Origin: Rhipicephalus microplus
Taxonomy: Eukaryota; Arthropoda; Arachnida; Ixodida; Ixodidae
Direction of reading: 5' to 3'
DNA: 64,000 nucleotides
NCBI RefSeq assembly: GCF_043290135.1
Contig: NW_027464588.1
Location: 6,609,501 to 6,673,500, forward strand
Below the pieces are notes generated by a model that was not told the DNA's origin, made no database searches, and saw only the letters and a list, made by a program, of their open reading frames with translations. A program made the position numbers and the translations under genes. This document shows positions 1 to 11,018 of the stretch, in pieces; positions within the stretch are counted from its first letter, which is position 1, and every line of letters begins with the position of its first letter.

Positions 1-639
1 GCTCATGATGCACTAACAGCCGTTTTGCTAGTGTCACATATACCAAATATGGTATTACGGGACGTGAAATGATGACGAAGGCATGTGGCTGGTGCAAACA
101 TGATAATAATGAGATGCGTGCCATGTAACAACATGACTACATGCCACATTCATGATGCGCTGGCAGTCGTTTCGTTAGCTTCGCTTATACCAAATTTGGT
201 ATTGCGGGACGTAAATGGATGACAAAGGTACAATACAGATGCAAACATGATAAACATTAGATGCGTGTCATGTAACAACATGCCTACATGCTTAACTCAT
301 GATGCGCTCCTGAGTAAAATGTCAAATATGGTATTACGTCACGCCAATGGATGACGAAGGTATGTGACGGTATGGTGCAAACATGATCATCATGAGATGT
401 GTGTGATGTGAGAACATGACTACATGCCACAGTCAAGGCGACAATACATTTTGACGTGAAGCGGTGTGTGTGCTCGTAGGCGTTCATTTCATGGCGTCTA
501 CCAGCGTTGCCTCTCCAGGCGCCGTTCCTGATCTACTCTCAGGCGCGCGCCGCGCTGCGTTGCTTTGACGCATGCGCATTTGAGTGAGTCCGGCGTCTCT
601 CCATCAAGAAAAGAGAGAGACGCAGTGGTGCCTGGGTAA
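1..639 (+). repeat. Composite repeat copy 1, left part (147-bp units plus GC-rich module)
   Basis: The motif CATGATGC recurs at 4, 151 and 298, giving a 147-bp period. Each unit carries the blocks CTAGCTTCACATATACC, ATGACGAAGGTA and GCAAACATGATAAT. From about 430 the array passes into a GC-rich module (starting TCAAGGCG, with GCATGCGC and CGGCGTC blocks) that recurs at 10080-10420, 27670-27910 and 37280-37620. The module is cut at 639 by a LINE and resumes at 6684. No coding potential is apparent. The family is not one I can name. Confidence 0.8.
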
Positions 640-742
640 GGTGGTGGTGAAAACATATTTATTTATTTATTTCCATGAAATTTTCTGCGGAGAAGCTCCG
701 AAAAGTCGGACATACTTGGCTTGCAGTGGGGGGGGGGGGCCC

Positions 743-3700
743 TTAGTCCAGGGCTCCGCTTGCAGCAGCCGCTCTGCGGGCCCGGTTGATCAAACTCAAC
801 TGATCTTCCAGGTTCTCGCTGGCCAGCAGCTCCTCCCATCGCTCCGCTGTTGGATTTTGTACTGGTTGTAAGGCTGTAATGGCCTGACACTCCCACGTGA
901 CGTGGTACAGAGTGGCTTTAGCTGAACACCATGGGCAGAGAGGAGAGTATGCCGAGGGGTGCATTTTACTCAGGATGTGCAAATTTGGAAACGTGCCGGT
1001 TTGAATCTGCCTCCAGCTGACCGATTCCTCTTTATTTAGTGTTCGGTGTGGTAGCGAATAAGCTTTCCTAAGTCCTCTGTAATGGTTTAGGATGGCCGAA
1101 TAGTCGCAAGGGACCGGAACGAGTTCCTCAGGGGCGGAGTTGGAAGGTGCTCGGCTCGCATACCCTCGAGCTACCCTATCCGCTGCCTGATTCCCCTCCA
1201 GTCCCATGTGGCCCGGAGTCCATATAATACGATGCCAAATTCTGAGTGGATGTGTAATGGAATGCTCGCCAGTGTCTGTAACGCTCATGATGACGCTGAG
1301 AGCGGGTTGGCTGATGCGCCCCTGTAGGTAGTTGCGGCAAGCTGCTTGAGAGTCCGTGAGAACCGTCAGCGACCTTCGTTGTCTGTAGCCGAGGGCGAGA
1401 GCGAGCGCGATGGCAGTTTGTTCAGCATCGGTGATGTTGCGGCACCGCACGGAAGCGCTGGTACGTTCTGTGAGTGTGTGGTCCACGACTGTGGCTACAG
1501 CCTTATTGTTTGCATGGTCGTAGTTGGCGGCGTCAACATAGTACGTAGTGTTTTTGTGTGCATAAGTTCGCTCGAGGGCTTCCACTCTGGCTTCCCTCCG
1601 GCCCTGATGTAGTCGGAAATCCATATTGCGGGGGATGGGAGCTACTTTATAAGTGGCACGAAGTTGGTCCGGAATGGGCTTGCGACGAGCTGCGTCGTGA
1701 AACTGGCTGATGTAGCCGAGGCGTAGGAGCAGGTCACGGCCTGTAGGTGTTTGCTTGAGCCGTTGCAGTTGTGTGGCGAGTTGCGCTTCACAAAGTTCTT
1801 CAAAGGTGTTGTGTAGGCCCAATGCGAGGAGCTTGCTAGAAGGAGTACCCGGTGGTAGCTTGAGTGCCGCTTTGTAGGCCTTGCGGAGCATTGCGTCTAC
1901 TTGGCCCTGTTCGCTCTTGGTGAGGCGTTGGTAGGGCAAACTATATGTCACCCTACTGACCACGAGGCTACGTATGAGTTTCAGGGTGTCCTCCTCGCGC
2001 ATGCCATGGCGACGAGTGGCTACCCGAGATATCATTCGGGCCACTTGCAGTGTAGTGGTGCGAAGAAGGGAAAGTGTGTGATTCGCATGGCGGTTCGACT
2101 GAACCCACATGCCTAATATTCGAATGGTCGATTTCTCTGGGATTTGGTTGCCAGCAAGGACAACCTGGAGGCGGGAGCCTTGGTTGTTCTGCGTCGATGG
2201 TGGGAGCTTGCGTCGATAAATTCGTAGAAGCTCAGATTTTTCTGTTGCACAGGCCAGGCCTCGTGCCTGCGCGTATTGTTCGACGCATGTGGCTGTCTGC
2301 TGCAGGTTATATTCTTTTTCTCCAAGGGACCCCCGCGTGGCCCAGACGGTGATATCGTCCGCATACATTGCGTGATGGATGCCATCGATGCGGTGGAGTT
2401 CATGTGCCAGGCCAACCATAGCTACATTAAAGAGTAGCGGGGAAATCACTGAGCCCTGCGGGGTGCCCTTGTTCGGAACCTTGATAACATCTGATCGGAT
2501 GGAGCCGAGACCGACTGTGGCAGTGCGGTCTGTCAAGAAGGCGTGAACATAACTGTAGACGCGCTGCCCACAATGAAGGGCCTCGAGGCCCTCAAGTATG
2601 GCCTGGTGGCTCACGTTATCAAATGCGCCCTTAATGTCTAAAGTCAAGATAATGTTTTCTCCTTGCTGGGGGGCGTTATCAATGACTTCTTTTAATTGTA
2701 GCAGTACTTCTTGCGTTGAAAGATGTGCCCGGAACCCGTACATTGAGTGCGGGAAAAGGTCATTGTCTTCGAGGTAATCTTGCACGCGATTAGTGATGAC
2801 GCGCTCGAAGAGTTTACCAAGGCAGGAAGTGAGAGATATTGGTCGGAGGTTTTCGATCTGAAGTTTTTTGCCCGGCTTCGTTATCATTATGACCTCCGCG
2901 TGCTTCCATTCAGAAAGAAGCGTGCCACGTTGCCAATGATCATTGAAAAACGCCGTGATTTCTTGTACGGCGTTGTCGTTGAGGTTCCTGATAAGGGAGT
3001 ACGTGATTCCGTCTGCCCCAGCAGCTGTGTTGCGATTGCTGCTGCGAATGGCTGCGTAAACTGTGTCCACCGTTATTGGTCGGTCGAGAGTGTCATTGGC
3101 ACGTCCACGATACGCAGCTTGAGATGCGTGTGGGTAGAAATCGCCAAAGCATTTTCGCCGGACTTGATCCAGCAGCTCATCGTCAGTACCCTCAAAGGCG
3201 TGTATGAGGCGCATGACTGACTTATTCGTCTCATTTTTTGTGCGAGTGGGGTCCATCAAAGCGCGCAAAATGTGCCACGTGCGGGCCGTGCCCAATGAGC
3301 CTCGAAGAGAATCGCTAAACTGGGCCCAATTGAGTCGCGCCAGTTCTGTAGCGTACTGCTCTGTCTGAGTGGTGAGTGTGGCGATCCTTAGCTTGAGGCG
3401 TCGGTTATGTTTTTGCGTCCTCCATCTGCGAATGAGGCTCCTTCGGGCTTCCCACATATGTAGCAGATGGCCGTCCACTTTCGGCAGTGCAGGTGTTCTG
3501 GTAATGGTGGTGGTCCAACGCTCTCGAATTTCTTTAAGTTGGGTGCACCAGTCGGTGAGGCTTGTGAGGCTGTCGAGTGAATATTCGCTCTCACGACGAA
3601 AGGCGTCCCAGTTTGTGATGCGTGCTTCTCCAATAGACCGACGCGCTGCGCTCTCTGTAACTTTTGTGCGGAGAATGAAGTGGTTGCTGCCCAAGGATTC

Positions 3701-4342
3701 CTGCAGGTTGTCCCAGTTATAGTTTGCACGGCCACGGGCGAAGGTGAGATCGGGGCAAGTGTCCCTGCACACACTGTTGCCGATCCGGGTAGGGAACGCG
3801 GGATCCGTAAGCAGTTCAAGCTGAAATTTTTCAGTGGCAGCCGCAAGCTGTTTGCCTTTGACATCCGAATGGTTGTAACCCCAGCGTTCGTCGAGAGCGT
3901 TGAAGTCGCCGAGCAGTAAGAGTTCTTTTCCCTGGGCCAATCGGCAGGCACCTTGGACGAGGGCATGGAAATCAGTGGTTTTTTGCTTTGGGGCGCTATA
4001 TACGTTGACAATGATGATACTTCGCTTTTCTCTTTTCTTTTTTTGCCTGAGAACTAGCTCCACAATCACATGTTCTATGTTGTTGTCTGGGATATTGTCT
4101 AAGCTAACTGCGGTTAGCGCTTTGTCAATCAGGATGCCCGCTTTGCCCTTTGTTTGACTATTATAGGACTCATAACCTGAAAATATGGGTGGCGTTCCGG
4201 GCTCCTGAAGCGCTATGACATCTGGCCGAGCAAGGTGTGTGTTAATGTACTGTTGGAGGAGGCTCCGCTTTCTGCGGAAGCCGCGGCAGTTCCATTGCCA
4301 GACTTCTAAATGTTCGCCAATGAGTGGGGCTGTGCTGCCCAT
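743..4342 (-). CDS. LINE ORF2: endonuclease, reverse transcriptase, RNase H
   Basis: An open frame of 1199 residues begins with ATG at 4342. An APE-type endonuclease fills roughly residues 10-230 (WNCRGF near the start, LLLGDFNA, then a GSNH catalytic block). The reverse transcriptase spans about 430-720, with DIKGAFDNV and the catalytic YADD at 660-663, all intact. RNase H follows at about 920-1060 (YVDAA, TDSQAA, WTPGH), and a Cys-rich CPWC...H...C motif sits at 1135-1151. The protein would nick the target and copy element RNA by target-primed reverse transcription. No stop or frameshift is visible, so this is the best-preserved enzyme gene of the window. Its start lies 2 nt after the ORF1 stop. 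A run of G just after the stop codon is part of the 3' UTR. Confidence 0.92.
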   Translation of the reverse strand: MGSTAPLIGEHLEVWQWNCRGFRRKRSLLQQYINTHLARPDVIALQEPGTPPIFSGYESYNSQTKGKAGILIDKALTAVSLDNIPDNNIEHVIVELVLRQKKKREKRSIIIVNVYSAPKQKTTDFHALVQGACRLAQGKELLLLGDFNALDERWGYNHSDVKGKQLAAATEKFQLELLTDPAFPTRIGNSVCRDTCPDLTFARGRANYNWDNLQESLGSNHFILRTKVTESAARRSIGEARITNWDAFRRESEYSLDSLTSLTDWCTQLKEIRERWTTTITRTPALPKVDGHLLHMWEARRSLIRRWRTQKHNRRLKLRIATLTTQTEQYATELARLNWAQFSDSLRGSLGTARTWHILRALMDPTRTKNETNKSVMRLIHAFEGTDDELLDQVRRKCFGDFYPHASQAAYRGRANDTLDRPITVDTVYAAIRSSNRNTAAGADGITYSLIRNLNDNAVQEITAFFNDHWQRGTLLSEWKHAEVIMITKPGKKLQIENLRPISLTSCLGKLFERVITNRVQDYLEDNDLFPHSMYGFRAHLSTQEVLLQLKEVIDNAPQQGENIILTLDIKGAFDNVSHQAILEGLEALHCGQRVYSYVHAFLTDRTATVGLGSIRSDVIKVPNKGTPQGSVISPLLFNVAMVGLAHELHRIDGIHHAMYADDITVWATRGSLGEKEYNLQQTATCVEQYAQARGLACATEKSELLRIYRRKLPPSTQNNQGSRLQVVLAGNQIPEKSTIRILGMWVQSNRHANHTLSLLRTTTLQVARMISRVATRRHGMREEDTLKLIRSLVVSRVTYSLPYQRLTKSEQGQVDAMLRKAYKAALKLPPGTPSSKLLALGLHNTFEELCEAQLATQLQRLKQTPTGRDLLLRLGYISQFHDAARRKPIPDQLRATYKVAPIPRNMDFRLHQGRREARVEALERTYAHKNTTYYVDAANYDHANNKAVATVVDHTLTERTSASVRCRNITDAEQTAIALALALGYRQRRSLTVLTDSQAACRNYLQGRISQPALSVIMSVTDTGEHSITHPLRIWHRIIWTPGHMGLEGNQAADRVARGYASRAPSNSAPEELVPVPCDYSAILNHYRGLRKAYSLPHRTLNKEESVSWRQIQTGTFPNLHILSKMHPSAYSPLCPWCSAKATLYHVTWECQAITALQPVQNPTAERWEELLASENLEDQLSLINRARRAAAASGALD

Positions 4343-4344
4343 GG

Positions 4345-6388
4345 TTAATTCGTTGAGTAAAAAGGCGGGGGTATCGGAATCTCAGCTTGCGACGCCGATG
4401 TAGGAGTGAGGGTGAGGGCGCTGGGTGTCAATGCGGGAGTAGTGAGGATTTCGGATGCATGTGATTCCAATCCTAGTCTATGGTAACCTTGATCTGTCGT
4501 GGCGTGCGAGCTACGAGTGGCCCTCTTCCTGCGTATGTTTTTGCCTGTTTCAACAATTTGCGCCTCGAAGCGTGTCTCGAGAGAGTCGAGGCGTTCTCCG
4601 AACTGCGTGAATACGGCACTGAATTGTTGCGATAGCTGCTGCGCGAGCGTTGAGAACATTTCGCGTAACTCTTCGCATGTGACTGTGGTGCCCGACGCAG
4701 CAGGAATTGATAGCGCCGTTTTAGGGGTCTTCTGTCTCTTGAAGGAGGTTGGGGGTTTTTTTTCGGGGGAGTCGGGCGACGATCCAAGACGCGCCATTAG
4801 GGCATGAAGTTGAGAGCTGTCCTTTGCTTGACGTGCCCTGACGGCCGCCAGCTCCTGTTTGAGTTTTATGTTTTCCGCGAGAAGGTGTTCGTATGCGGTG
4901 GAAAGGGTATTGAGTGGAGCGATGGGAGGACCTACATTTGCTGACCAGCTCACCTTATTATCGCCACCGGCTGATGGAGTGGGATTGGGCTTCTCATTAT
5001 GCTTGCTGGAGGCGTGCTGGGACTGTTGACAGGTGGGTTGCTGCTGCTGCTGCCCCTTGGTTATCTGGTTCTTCGGATGCTGTCGCTGCTGTGGCTGCTG
5101 CTGTTGGCCAGGTTCCACAGAAGGTAGGGGCGGGAAGGACTGTGACCTCGAGCGTGAGCGGGAGTGGCTGTTGAGGTCTCGTTTTCCTTGCTGAACCACC
5201 TACGTTTGGGAGTGGGTGGGTAACGATGTGGGTTGCGGCCCCTGGCTGGTGCTGCTGGTTGAGGATGTGGCCGTGGGCGCGGGGCCTTCAGTCTCTGAGA
5301 GCACTCTTTCGCGCCCGTTAAGTGGGCATCTCCACACAAGTGACATTTGGGAGCACAGGGGTGACCGTCAACGGGGTTGAGGATACCACACTGCCGACAC
5401 ACGAGAGTGTTTGGCGTGGGGCATACGTCTGAGCGGTGCCCCGGTTGTAAGCAGACTTGGCAGGCTTGTCGCGTCGGCTTGTACGGATGGCAGGCCACCT
5501 CCCCACTGTAATACAGTACATATCGGGGCAGAAGGGGGCCTTCAAAAGTGATCACGGCAGATTTGGTAGAACCAAGCATTCGTGCACTGTGCACTGTCAC
5601 TCCCTGCGTGCGCACGCGGAGGTTGGCGGTGAGTTCTTCCGGAGTTGTGCCAGGGTCTATCCCATGAATAACTCCCCGCAAGGTGCCCTCAGGGGCCGCC
5701 ACATAGGTATTGAATTCGTGGGTCTTCCTCTCAAGCGTGAGGGTGGTGATCCGACGAAGAATTTCGGCCGTCTCAACATGTGGCGTGCTGGCAATGATGA
5801 TCTTCGACCCGGGGTGAGTACGTATAATGAAATGATCACCAGTACAATGTTGTGAATTGCCCGCCAGTGCTACGGCTCGGGAGATTTGATGCGTAGTGAA
5901 GTTCCGAATGGCCAGGCCCTTTTTCGGGCGCATGATGATCTTTATGTCCGTGCGTGGAAGCGGCGGCAGCTTCCGTCGTAGCTGGCGCGGCTTCGTTACG
6001 GGTTGTGGTGTTCGCGCCGGTGCGACGCCGGCCGCGTCTGCCTGCGCAGCAGGAGCGCTCGCAGCCGCAGCTGCTCCGGCGTTGACGTGGCTGGGCTGCT
6101 TGCAGGACCGGCCGGCTGCATCAATTCCGCTCGAGCTTTGTCGAATTTTTTCTGACGTTGACGCTGGCGACGGGAAATCGCCAGTTTCCAGTTGGCGTCG
6201 GTGTCGCTCGCCGGTCCCAGCGATGCAGACGATGTAGGATGGTGCACGGCAACTTCATCTTCGCTTGCCGAGGTGAGCTCGTCGAGGTCGAGAGATTCCA
6301 TGTTAACATGGGTGTCATTGGGGCCTGATGCAGGTTGAACGCATCCGGTAGTAGTCACGTCAGCAGTTGGCGTAGTGCTAGCGTCCAT
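4345..6388 (-). pseudogene. LINE ORF1 (nucleic-acid-binding protein), broken by two frameshifts
   Basis: Three overlapping frames together give one ORF1-type protein. The first starts with ATG at 6388 (MDASTTPTAD) and runs in frame to 5996. Homologous-looking coding continues in a second frame through about 5180, and the third runs to a TAA at 4345-4347. The first shift lies near 6075-6120 and the second near 5175-5200, close to an A4 run. The middle part has three Cys/His knuckles in tandem, beginning CQVCLQPGHRSDVC and CRQCGILNPVDGHPC and ending CHLCGDAHLTGAKEC. It is followed by an RS-rich stretch, Q-rich tracts and a segment that looks like a coiled coil (AENIKLKQELAAV). The role would be binding element RNA. 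The shifts could be real decay or assembly indels. Confidence 0.8.
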
Positions 6389-6683
6389 ATTGTTGTGGAA
6401 GGGGTCCCGCCGTTAGGCCTAGTCACCCGTACTCACACAGGCGAGCTGGGTCGACGCTTAGGCCAAGCGGCCCAGCGCTCACATGGGTTCTTCTGAAGGC
6501 GATAGAAAAAAATGGAGAAGCTCTACAGCCTCGGGAAAGGTGTGCGGTTCCCCGGACAGTTAAAACTTGATGATCCGACACAGTGCCGGCGACGATATCG
6601 AAGTAATCCGGTCAACGAGAGCACATGTTCGGCGGAGCGCATGCGACGCGCGTCCGCTCGCTCCGGCGTCCAAGCGCGTATCT

Positions 6684-7750
6684 GGTGCCTGGGTAACGCA
6701 TCGGCTCGAAATGGAACATGTCGCATTTCGCGCCGGTTGCCGTCGGGCCCAAGGAGGATTAAAGAAAAATTGCTGGAGTGGAAGCTGCTGCATTGCCTTG
6801 CCAGCAGAAGTGAAGCCAGCTTTTGCCTTTGCCAAGATGGCGGAAACATGCTCTTTTCTGATAGTGCCCACTTGAAGATCAAGTGGCTTTGATATGTTAT
6901 GTAAATGCTTCGTTAGTTCTATATTAAAAAATAGTTGTTCCCGACGAAATAACATACAGAAACGAGTATGGATGACTGAATCTTCAAAAAACTTTGCCTC
7001 CCATTAGAGGCTCACTAAGGAAAACTAGTAACTCTAAGACGCACTTGGAGCACTATGTGACCCGAAAAAGTTCCCACAGTAAACTTGGGTGTGCGAGGTT
7101 AACGCCCCGCTTTAATGCCCCTGATAAGATTGCCGCTACAGCCGCCATCTTGCCAGAGGAACGGCTTCACTTCTGCGCAGCCATTTCCACTCCAGCAATT
7201 TTTTTTAAATCCTCCTTGGTCGTGCCGCGCCGACGGACGCTGGTCGTGCCCGTCGCCTCTGGCGCGAGGCTACGAAGTGCTCGCGTTTGCTAACGTAGCA
7301 TCGCTGTGCCCAGCGTACATGCGCGTCAACGCTACAATGGAGTATATTGGGCGCTTTATGATGTGCACGCTGCCGTTTTGCTGTCTCCACATATACCAAG
7401 TATGGGGTTATGACGTCAATGGATGACGAAAGTAAATGACTGGTGCAAACATGATAATCCTTACACGCGCGTGATGTAATAACATGACAACATACCACGC
7501 TCACAGCATGCTCGCAGCCCTTTTGCTAGCTTCGCATATAGTAACTTTGGTATCACGTTAAGTGAATAGATGACGAAGGTAAATGACACATCCAAACATA
7601 ACAATCATGACTAGGAAGACATGTGCGGCATCATTTACCTCTACCTCGTAACCTCGTGCTGGTTTTAAAGTGACATATCAACATTTCTAAGCCGTGCATC
7701 GCATATCATCGATTCCCACTGTACTTGGGATCTGCCAATTTTTGAATCCT
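6684..7750 (+). repeat. Composite repeat copy 1, right part, with hairpin end
   Basis: After the LINE the GC-rich module resumes (TGGTGCCTGGGTAACGCATCG at 6683-6703), is interrupted by the inverted-repeat element at 6749-7219, and continues to about 7350. Two diverged 147-bp units follow (about 7355-7640). The end module is at about 7640-7745: a block like GTGCATCGCATATCAT, then GATTCCCACTGTACTTGGGATCTGCC, of which CCCACTGTACTTGGG can form a short hairpin. The same end occurs at 9663-9700 (reversed), 28150-28200, 37975-38035 and 38265-38320. Confidence 0.75.
6749..7219. mobile_element. MITE-like element with long imperfect terminal inverted repeats
   Basis: CCAAGGAGGATT at 6749-6760 is matched by its reverse complement at 7208-7219. 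The inverted similarity continues inward for about 85 bp (shared TTGCTGGAGTGGAA, GCAGAAGTGAAGCC and CAAGATGGCGG blocks) with small indels. The centre (about 6850-7130) is AT-rich and non-coding. The element interrupts the GC-rich module, which reads uninterrupted in other copies. I see no clean target-site duplication, so superfamily assignment is open; it could be a non-autonomous DNA transposon or a foldback element. Confidence 0.7.
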
Positions 7751-8365
7751 TCTTCACAGGATGACGATTCGCTTATCCTATGAGTCCATTCACGAGTCAT
7801 GGATGTTAAATAAAAAATATCCTGCTTATAATATTCCACTTCTAAAATTTGCTGATTGCCGCAAGGTTGAAAGACCCTGGCTTTCGTAAGCACGCGCACA
7901 CACGGTCTATGTAAAGCTTTTTAATTTCCACCACGGCGAGCCATTTCATCCCCTGCCTGGTCTTGGTATTGGCTGGTTCTAATAAATCGCGATTGTGTTT
8001 ACGTACTTTACTTCCCTATGGTTCGATAAGTCGAATCGCGTAGGACCGCAATCACCCTACCCTTTCGTCCTTGCTATACGGCGTAGTATTGAGTCTATTC
8101 TGAGCTGATTGATGAAAGTTTTCACAGAGCCAACACCAGGCCGTGAAGCATATTTTAATTCCGCAACTTCTTATAATACACTTAAGGCATTAGTTTGTTC
8201 TTTTTGCTCCGATTTTGTGTTCTTGCAAGCGACGAAGGGGACTTATTCATGCATGGTGGTAAAGAACGTGTCGATGAGTCAGTGGAGCTTCAAGCCAATG
8301 GCACGACATTAAAGATCGCTCTTTTTTTCTTTTTTTTTGCGGAGCTTAATATTTGTAGGGACTAG
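7751..8365. other. Unassigned spacer
   Basis: AT-leaning non-repetitive sequence between the composite repeat and the Ruka SINE. Only short chance reading frames occur, and I see no recognisable domain, RNA gene or repeat. Confidence 0.5.
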
Positions 8366-8612
8366 ACCCGGCGCGGTGGTCTAGTGTTTATGGAACTCGG
8401 CTGCTGGCCCGTAGGTCGCGAGATAGAACTCCGGCTGCGGAGGCTGCATTTTCAATGGAGACGGAAATGCTTTAGGCCCGTGTTCTCGAATTCGGATGCA
8501 AGATAAGAACACTATAGTGGTCGAAAACTTCCGGTGGCCTCCACTACGGCGTCTCTCATAATCGTATGGGGTATTTAAGACATTAAGCCCCACACATCAA
8601 TCAACATCAAAC
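8366..8612 (+). mobile_element. Ruka-type tRNA-derived SINE, full length
   Basis: The tRNA-like head has an A-box-like GGTCTAGTGTTTATGG near 8378 and a degenerate B box (GATAGAACTCC) near 8423. The body contains the family landmarks GGAGACGGAAATGCT, AGGCCCGTGTTCTCG, TTCCGGTGGCCTCCACTACG and GTCTCTCATAATC. The 3' end is AAGCCCCACACATCAATCAAC. SINEs of this type are Pol III transcripts copied by a LINE reverse transcriptase. This copy is diverged in the body and has no clear target duplication, which suggests age. Confidence 0.85.
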
Positions 8613-9660
8613 ATTACTTGCACACACTATCACTGCGCGACATTCACGTGCAGCCCTCTCTTATTCTTACACAAGCATAGCTCGAGAAAACGCTGAAATG
8701 TACGATCAAAAAATGGCAGCCTGTCTAACACGCATTATTGTGGTTTTTCTTCTTTCTTTTTTTCTACACGACGTGTGGTATTACGCTCCATATTAGCCTA
8801 TGTATTCGAAAGAGTAATGATGAATAACTGCTCATAAAAATGCTTGAGCAATACTTAAATTTATATTAATAAAAAAGACAGTAAGGCGTAGGATATTAGC
8901 TAGGATGCCCGCCTTCTTTCTATGAATGTGGGAGGAAAATTACATATGAGAATTTTATGACGGCGCGCTGGAAACCCGTGACTTCAAGTGCCCAGACGCT
9001 ATCAATACTGCGTCAAGACAGGCGCCTCTGATCTCCTTCTTTGAGTCAGAGAAAGTCGATGGCGTTCCTAGCCGTTAGCGCGTCTAAAGGCAAAATAAAT
9101 AAATTTCCACGCGGCCGTATTTTGGCTGACTGCGATGTTTCCGGCATTCTACGCAGCCCCGAAGAAATGACACGCATTAGCACATCACACGGCGAGGACG
9201 CTGCGCCTTTACTATGCTAACGTCTGTTCGCAAATTTTGGCACCGTATCAGAACTAATAGAAAAGTACGGCTCGCTTCAACGCTAAGTTGTGCGTAAGGT
9301 TCATCGCAGGTGCCTCAATTCCATCCAAGCATCTTTCTTTGTTTGGTTGTTGCATAGTCTTGAAACTTTGAAGCACTGTGGTCGTTTGTAAAGGGCGAAG
9401 TCTCAAGTTGAATCAATTTCAATAATGCCTGGTCACTTTGTTGTTTCGTTTTCAATCTTTTTTTTTCATTTTGCGTAAGACACTGACTGACAAAAAGCGA
9501 CTTTCATGCATATTCTTTATATTGTTGTCCATGCTTTATTGTTATTTACCTCATAATAATATGTTTACTTCTTTTTTAGTTTATATTCCTTGCTTGCCAG
9601 TTCTAGTTCATAAACTTTTTAATTAGCTCTAAACTTGTCGTTTGTCGGACTCCCTAAACA
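8613..9660. other. Unassigned spacer
   Basis: About 1 kb of AT-rich sequence with T-rich runs (for example near 9450-9470) and an AAATAAATAAAT stretch near 9090. No reading frame looks protein-like, and no repeat family of the window is recognisable here. Confidence 0.5.
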
Positions 9661-10816
9661 CATAAAAAAATTGCCAGATCCCACGAACAGTGGGAATCCA
9701 TTATATGCGAAGCATGAATGAGGAAGGTTGATATGTCACTTTAAAATTACCACTACGTTACGAGGTGGAGGTTAATTATACCGTACATGACTCCCGTGTC
9801 GTGATTATCATGTTTGGATGTGTTGTTTATCATCGTCATCTGTTCATGTCACGTGATGCCGAATCTAGTATATATGGAGCTAGCGAAAGGCCGCGCGCAC
9901 GCTAAGGACGTGGTATGTTGTCATGTTCTTACATTACACGTGTGTCATGTTTATCATGTTTACACCAGTCATGTGCCTTCGTCATCTATTGACGTCACGT
10001 AACACCAAATTTGGTATATGTCGAGTTAGCGAAATGGCCGCAAGTGGATCACGAAGGGCCCAAAATGCTGCAACGTAACGTTGACGCGCGCGCATCCTGG
10101 ACACAGCGTTAGCGAAACCCGATCACTCTATAGTCCGACGTTAGGCGTGACCAGCACGCCCAGGGTCCATCGGCGCGTTCCGCCGGCAACCGGTGCAAAA
10201 GGCGACATGCTGCCTTTCGCGCCGATGCGTTGCACTGCGTCTGCCTCTTTTCGTGACAGAGGGACGCCGGACGCGCTGAGGCGCGCATGCGTCAGAGCAA
10301 CGCAGCGCGACACGCACCTGCGAGCGGCGCCTAGTGTAGCAACGCCGGCGTGACGCAACGAAAAGAACGCCGCCACACACGCGCGCCGGGTCACGTCGAA
10401 GTGTATTAGCGCCTTGACAGGGGCATGTAGTCATGTTCTCGCATGACACGCATCTTATTATTATTATGCTTGTACCATTCAACTACTTTTCGCTATCCAT
10501 TGACTTCACGTAATACCTAATATGACACATGAGAAGCTAGCGAAACGGCCGCGAGCTCATCATCAGTGTGGCATGTATTCATGTAGTTACATGGCACGCA
10601 TGTTGTGATTATCGTGTTTGGATGTGCTATTTTCCTATGTCATCCATTCGCGTCACCTAATATCAAATTTGGTACATCTTAAACGGCCGCAAGCGCATCA
10701 TGAGCGTAGCATGTAGTCATGAATTTATATGACACGCATCTCATGTGTATCATGTTTGCACCAGTCATATACCTCATTCATACCATCACATACCGTAATA
10801 CCGTAATACCTAATTT

Positions 10817-11018
10817 CCTGCAGGTCGCGGGATCAAATCCCGGCTGTGGCGGCTGCATTTCCGATGAAGGCGGAATTGTTGTAGGCCCGTGTACTCAGAT
10901 TTGGGTGCACGTTAAATAACTCCAGATGGTCAAAATTTCCGGAGCCCTCCACTACAGCGTCTCTCATAATCATATAGTGGTTTTGGGATGTTAAACCTCA
11001 CAAATCAATCAATCAATC
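10817..11018 (+). mobile_element. Ruka SINE, 5'-truncated
   Basis: The copy begins inside the tRNA-like region (CTGCAGGTCGCGGGATCAAATCC, so the B box is kept and the A box lost) and ends in an (ATCA)n tail. It is flanked by the perfect direct repeat AATACCTAATTT at 10805-10816 and 11019-11030, taken from the composite repeat unit. Truncation at the 5' end with a target duplication is the usual outcome of target-primed reverse transcription. Without an A box it is unlikely to be transcribed from its own promoter. Confidence 0.9.

Larger units (their letters stand above)
640..6683 (-). mobile_element. Nearly full-length I-like non-LTR retrotransposon (LINE)
   Basis: The element runs on the minus strand from a 5' UTR near 6683 to a 3' tail of TAAA-type repeats (TTTA on the plus strand, about 656-672). 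It is bounded by a perfect 13-bp direct repeat, GGTGCCTGGGTAA, at 627-639 and 6684-6696; the same sequence is single-copy in the target repeat, so this is a target-site duplication. It carries an ORF1 with zinc knuckles (broken) and an intact ORF2 with endonuclease, reverse transcriptase and RNase H. An RNase H after the RT points to the I superclade rather than Jockey or CR1. Length, about 6.0 kb, is normal for that group. Confidence 0.9.

Noticed and set aside
3388..4011. A 207-codon minus-strand frame overlapping the LINE ORF2
   Set aside because: It is a shifted shadow of the conserved endonuclease region and shows no domain of its own. Other long antisense frames over 743-6388 are rejected for the same reason.
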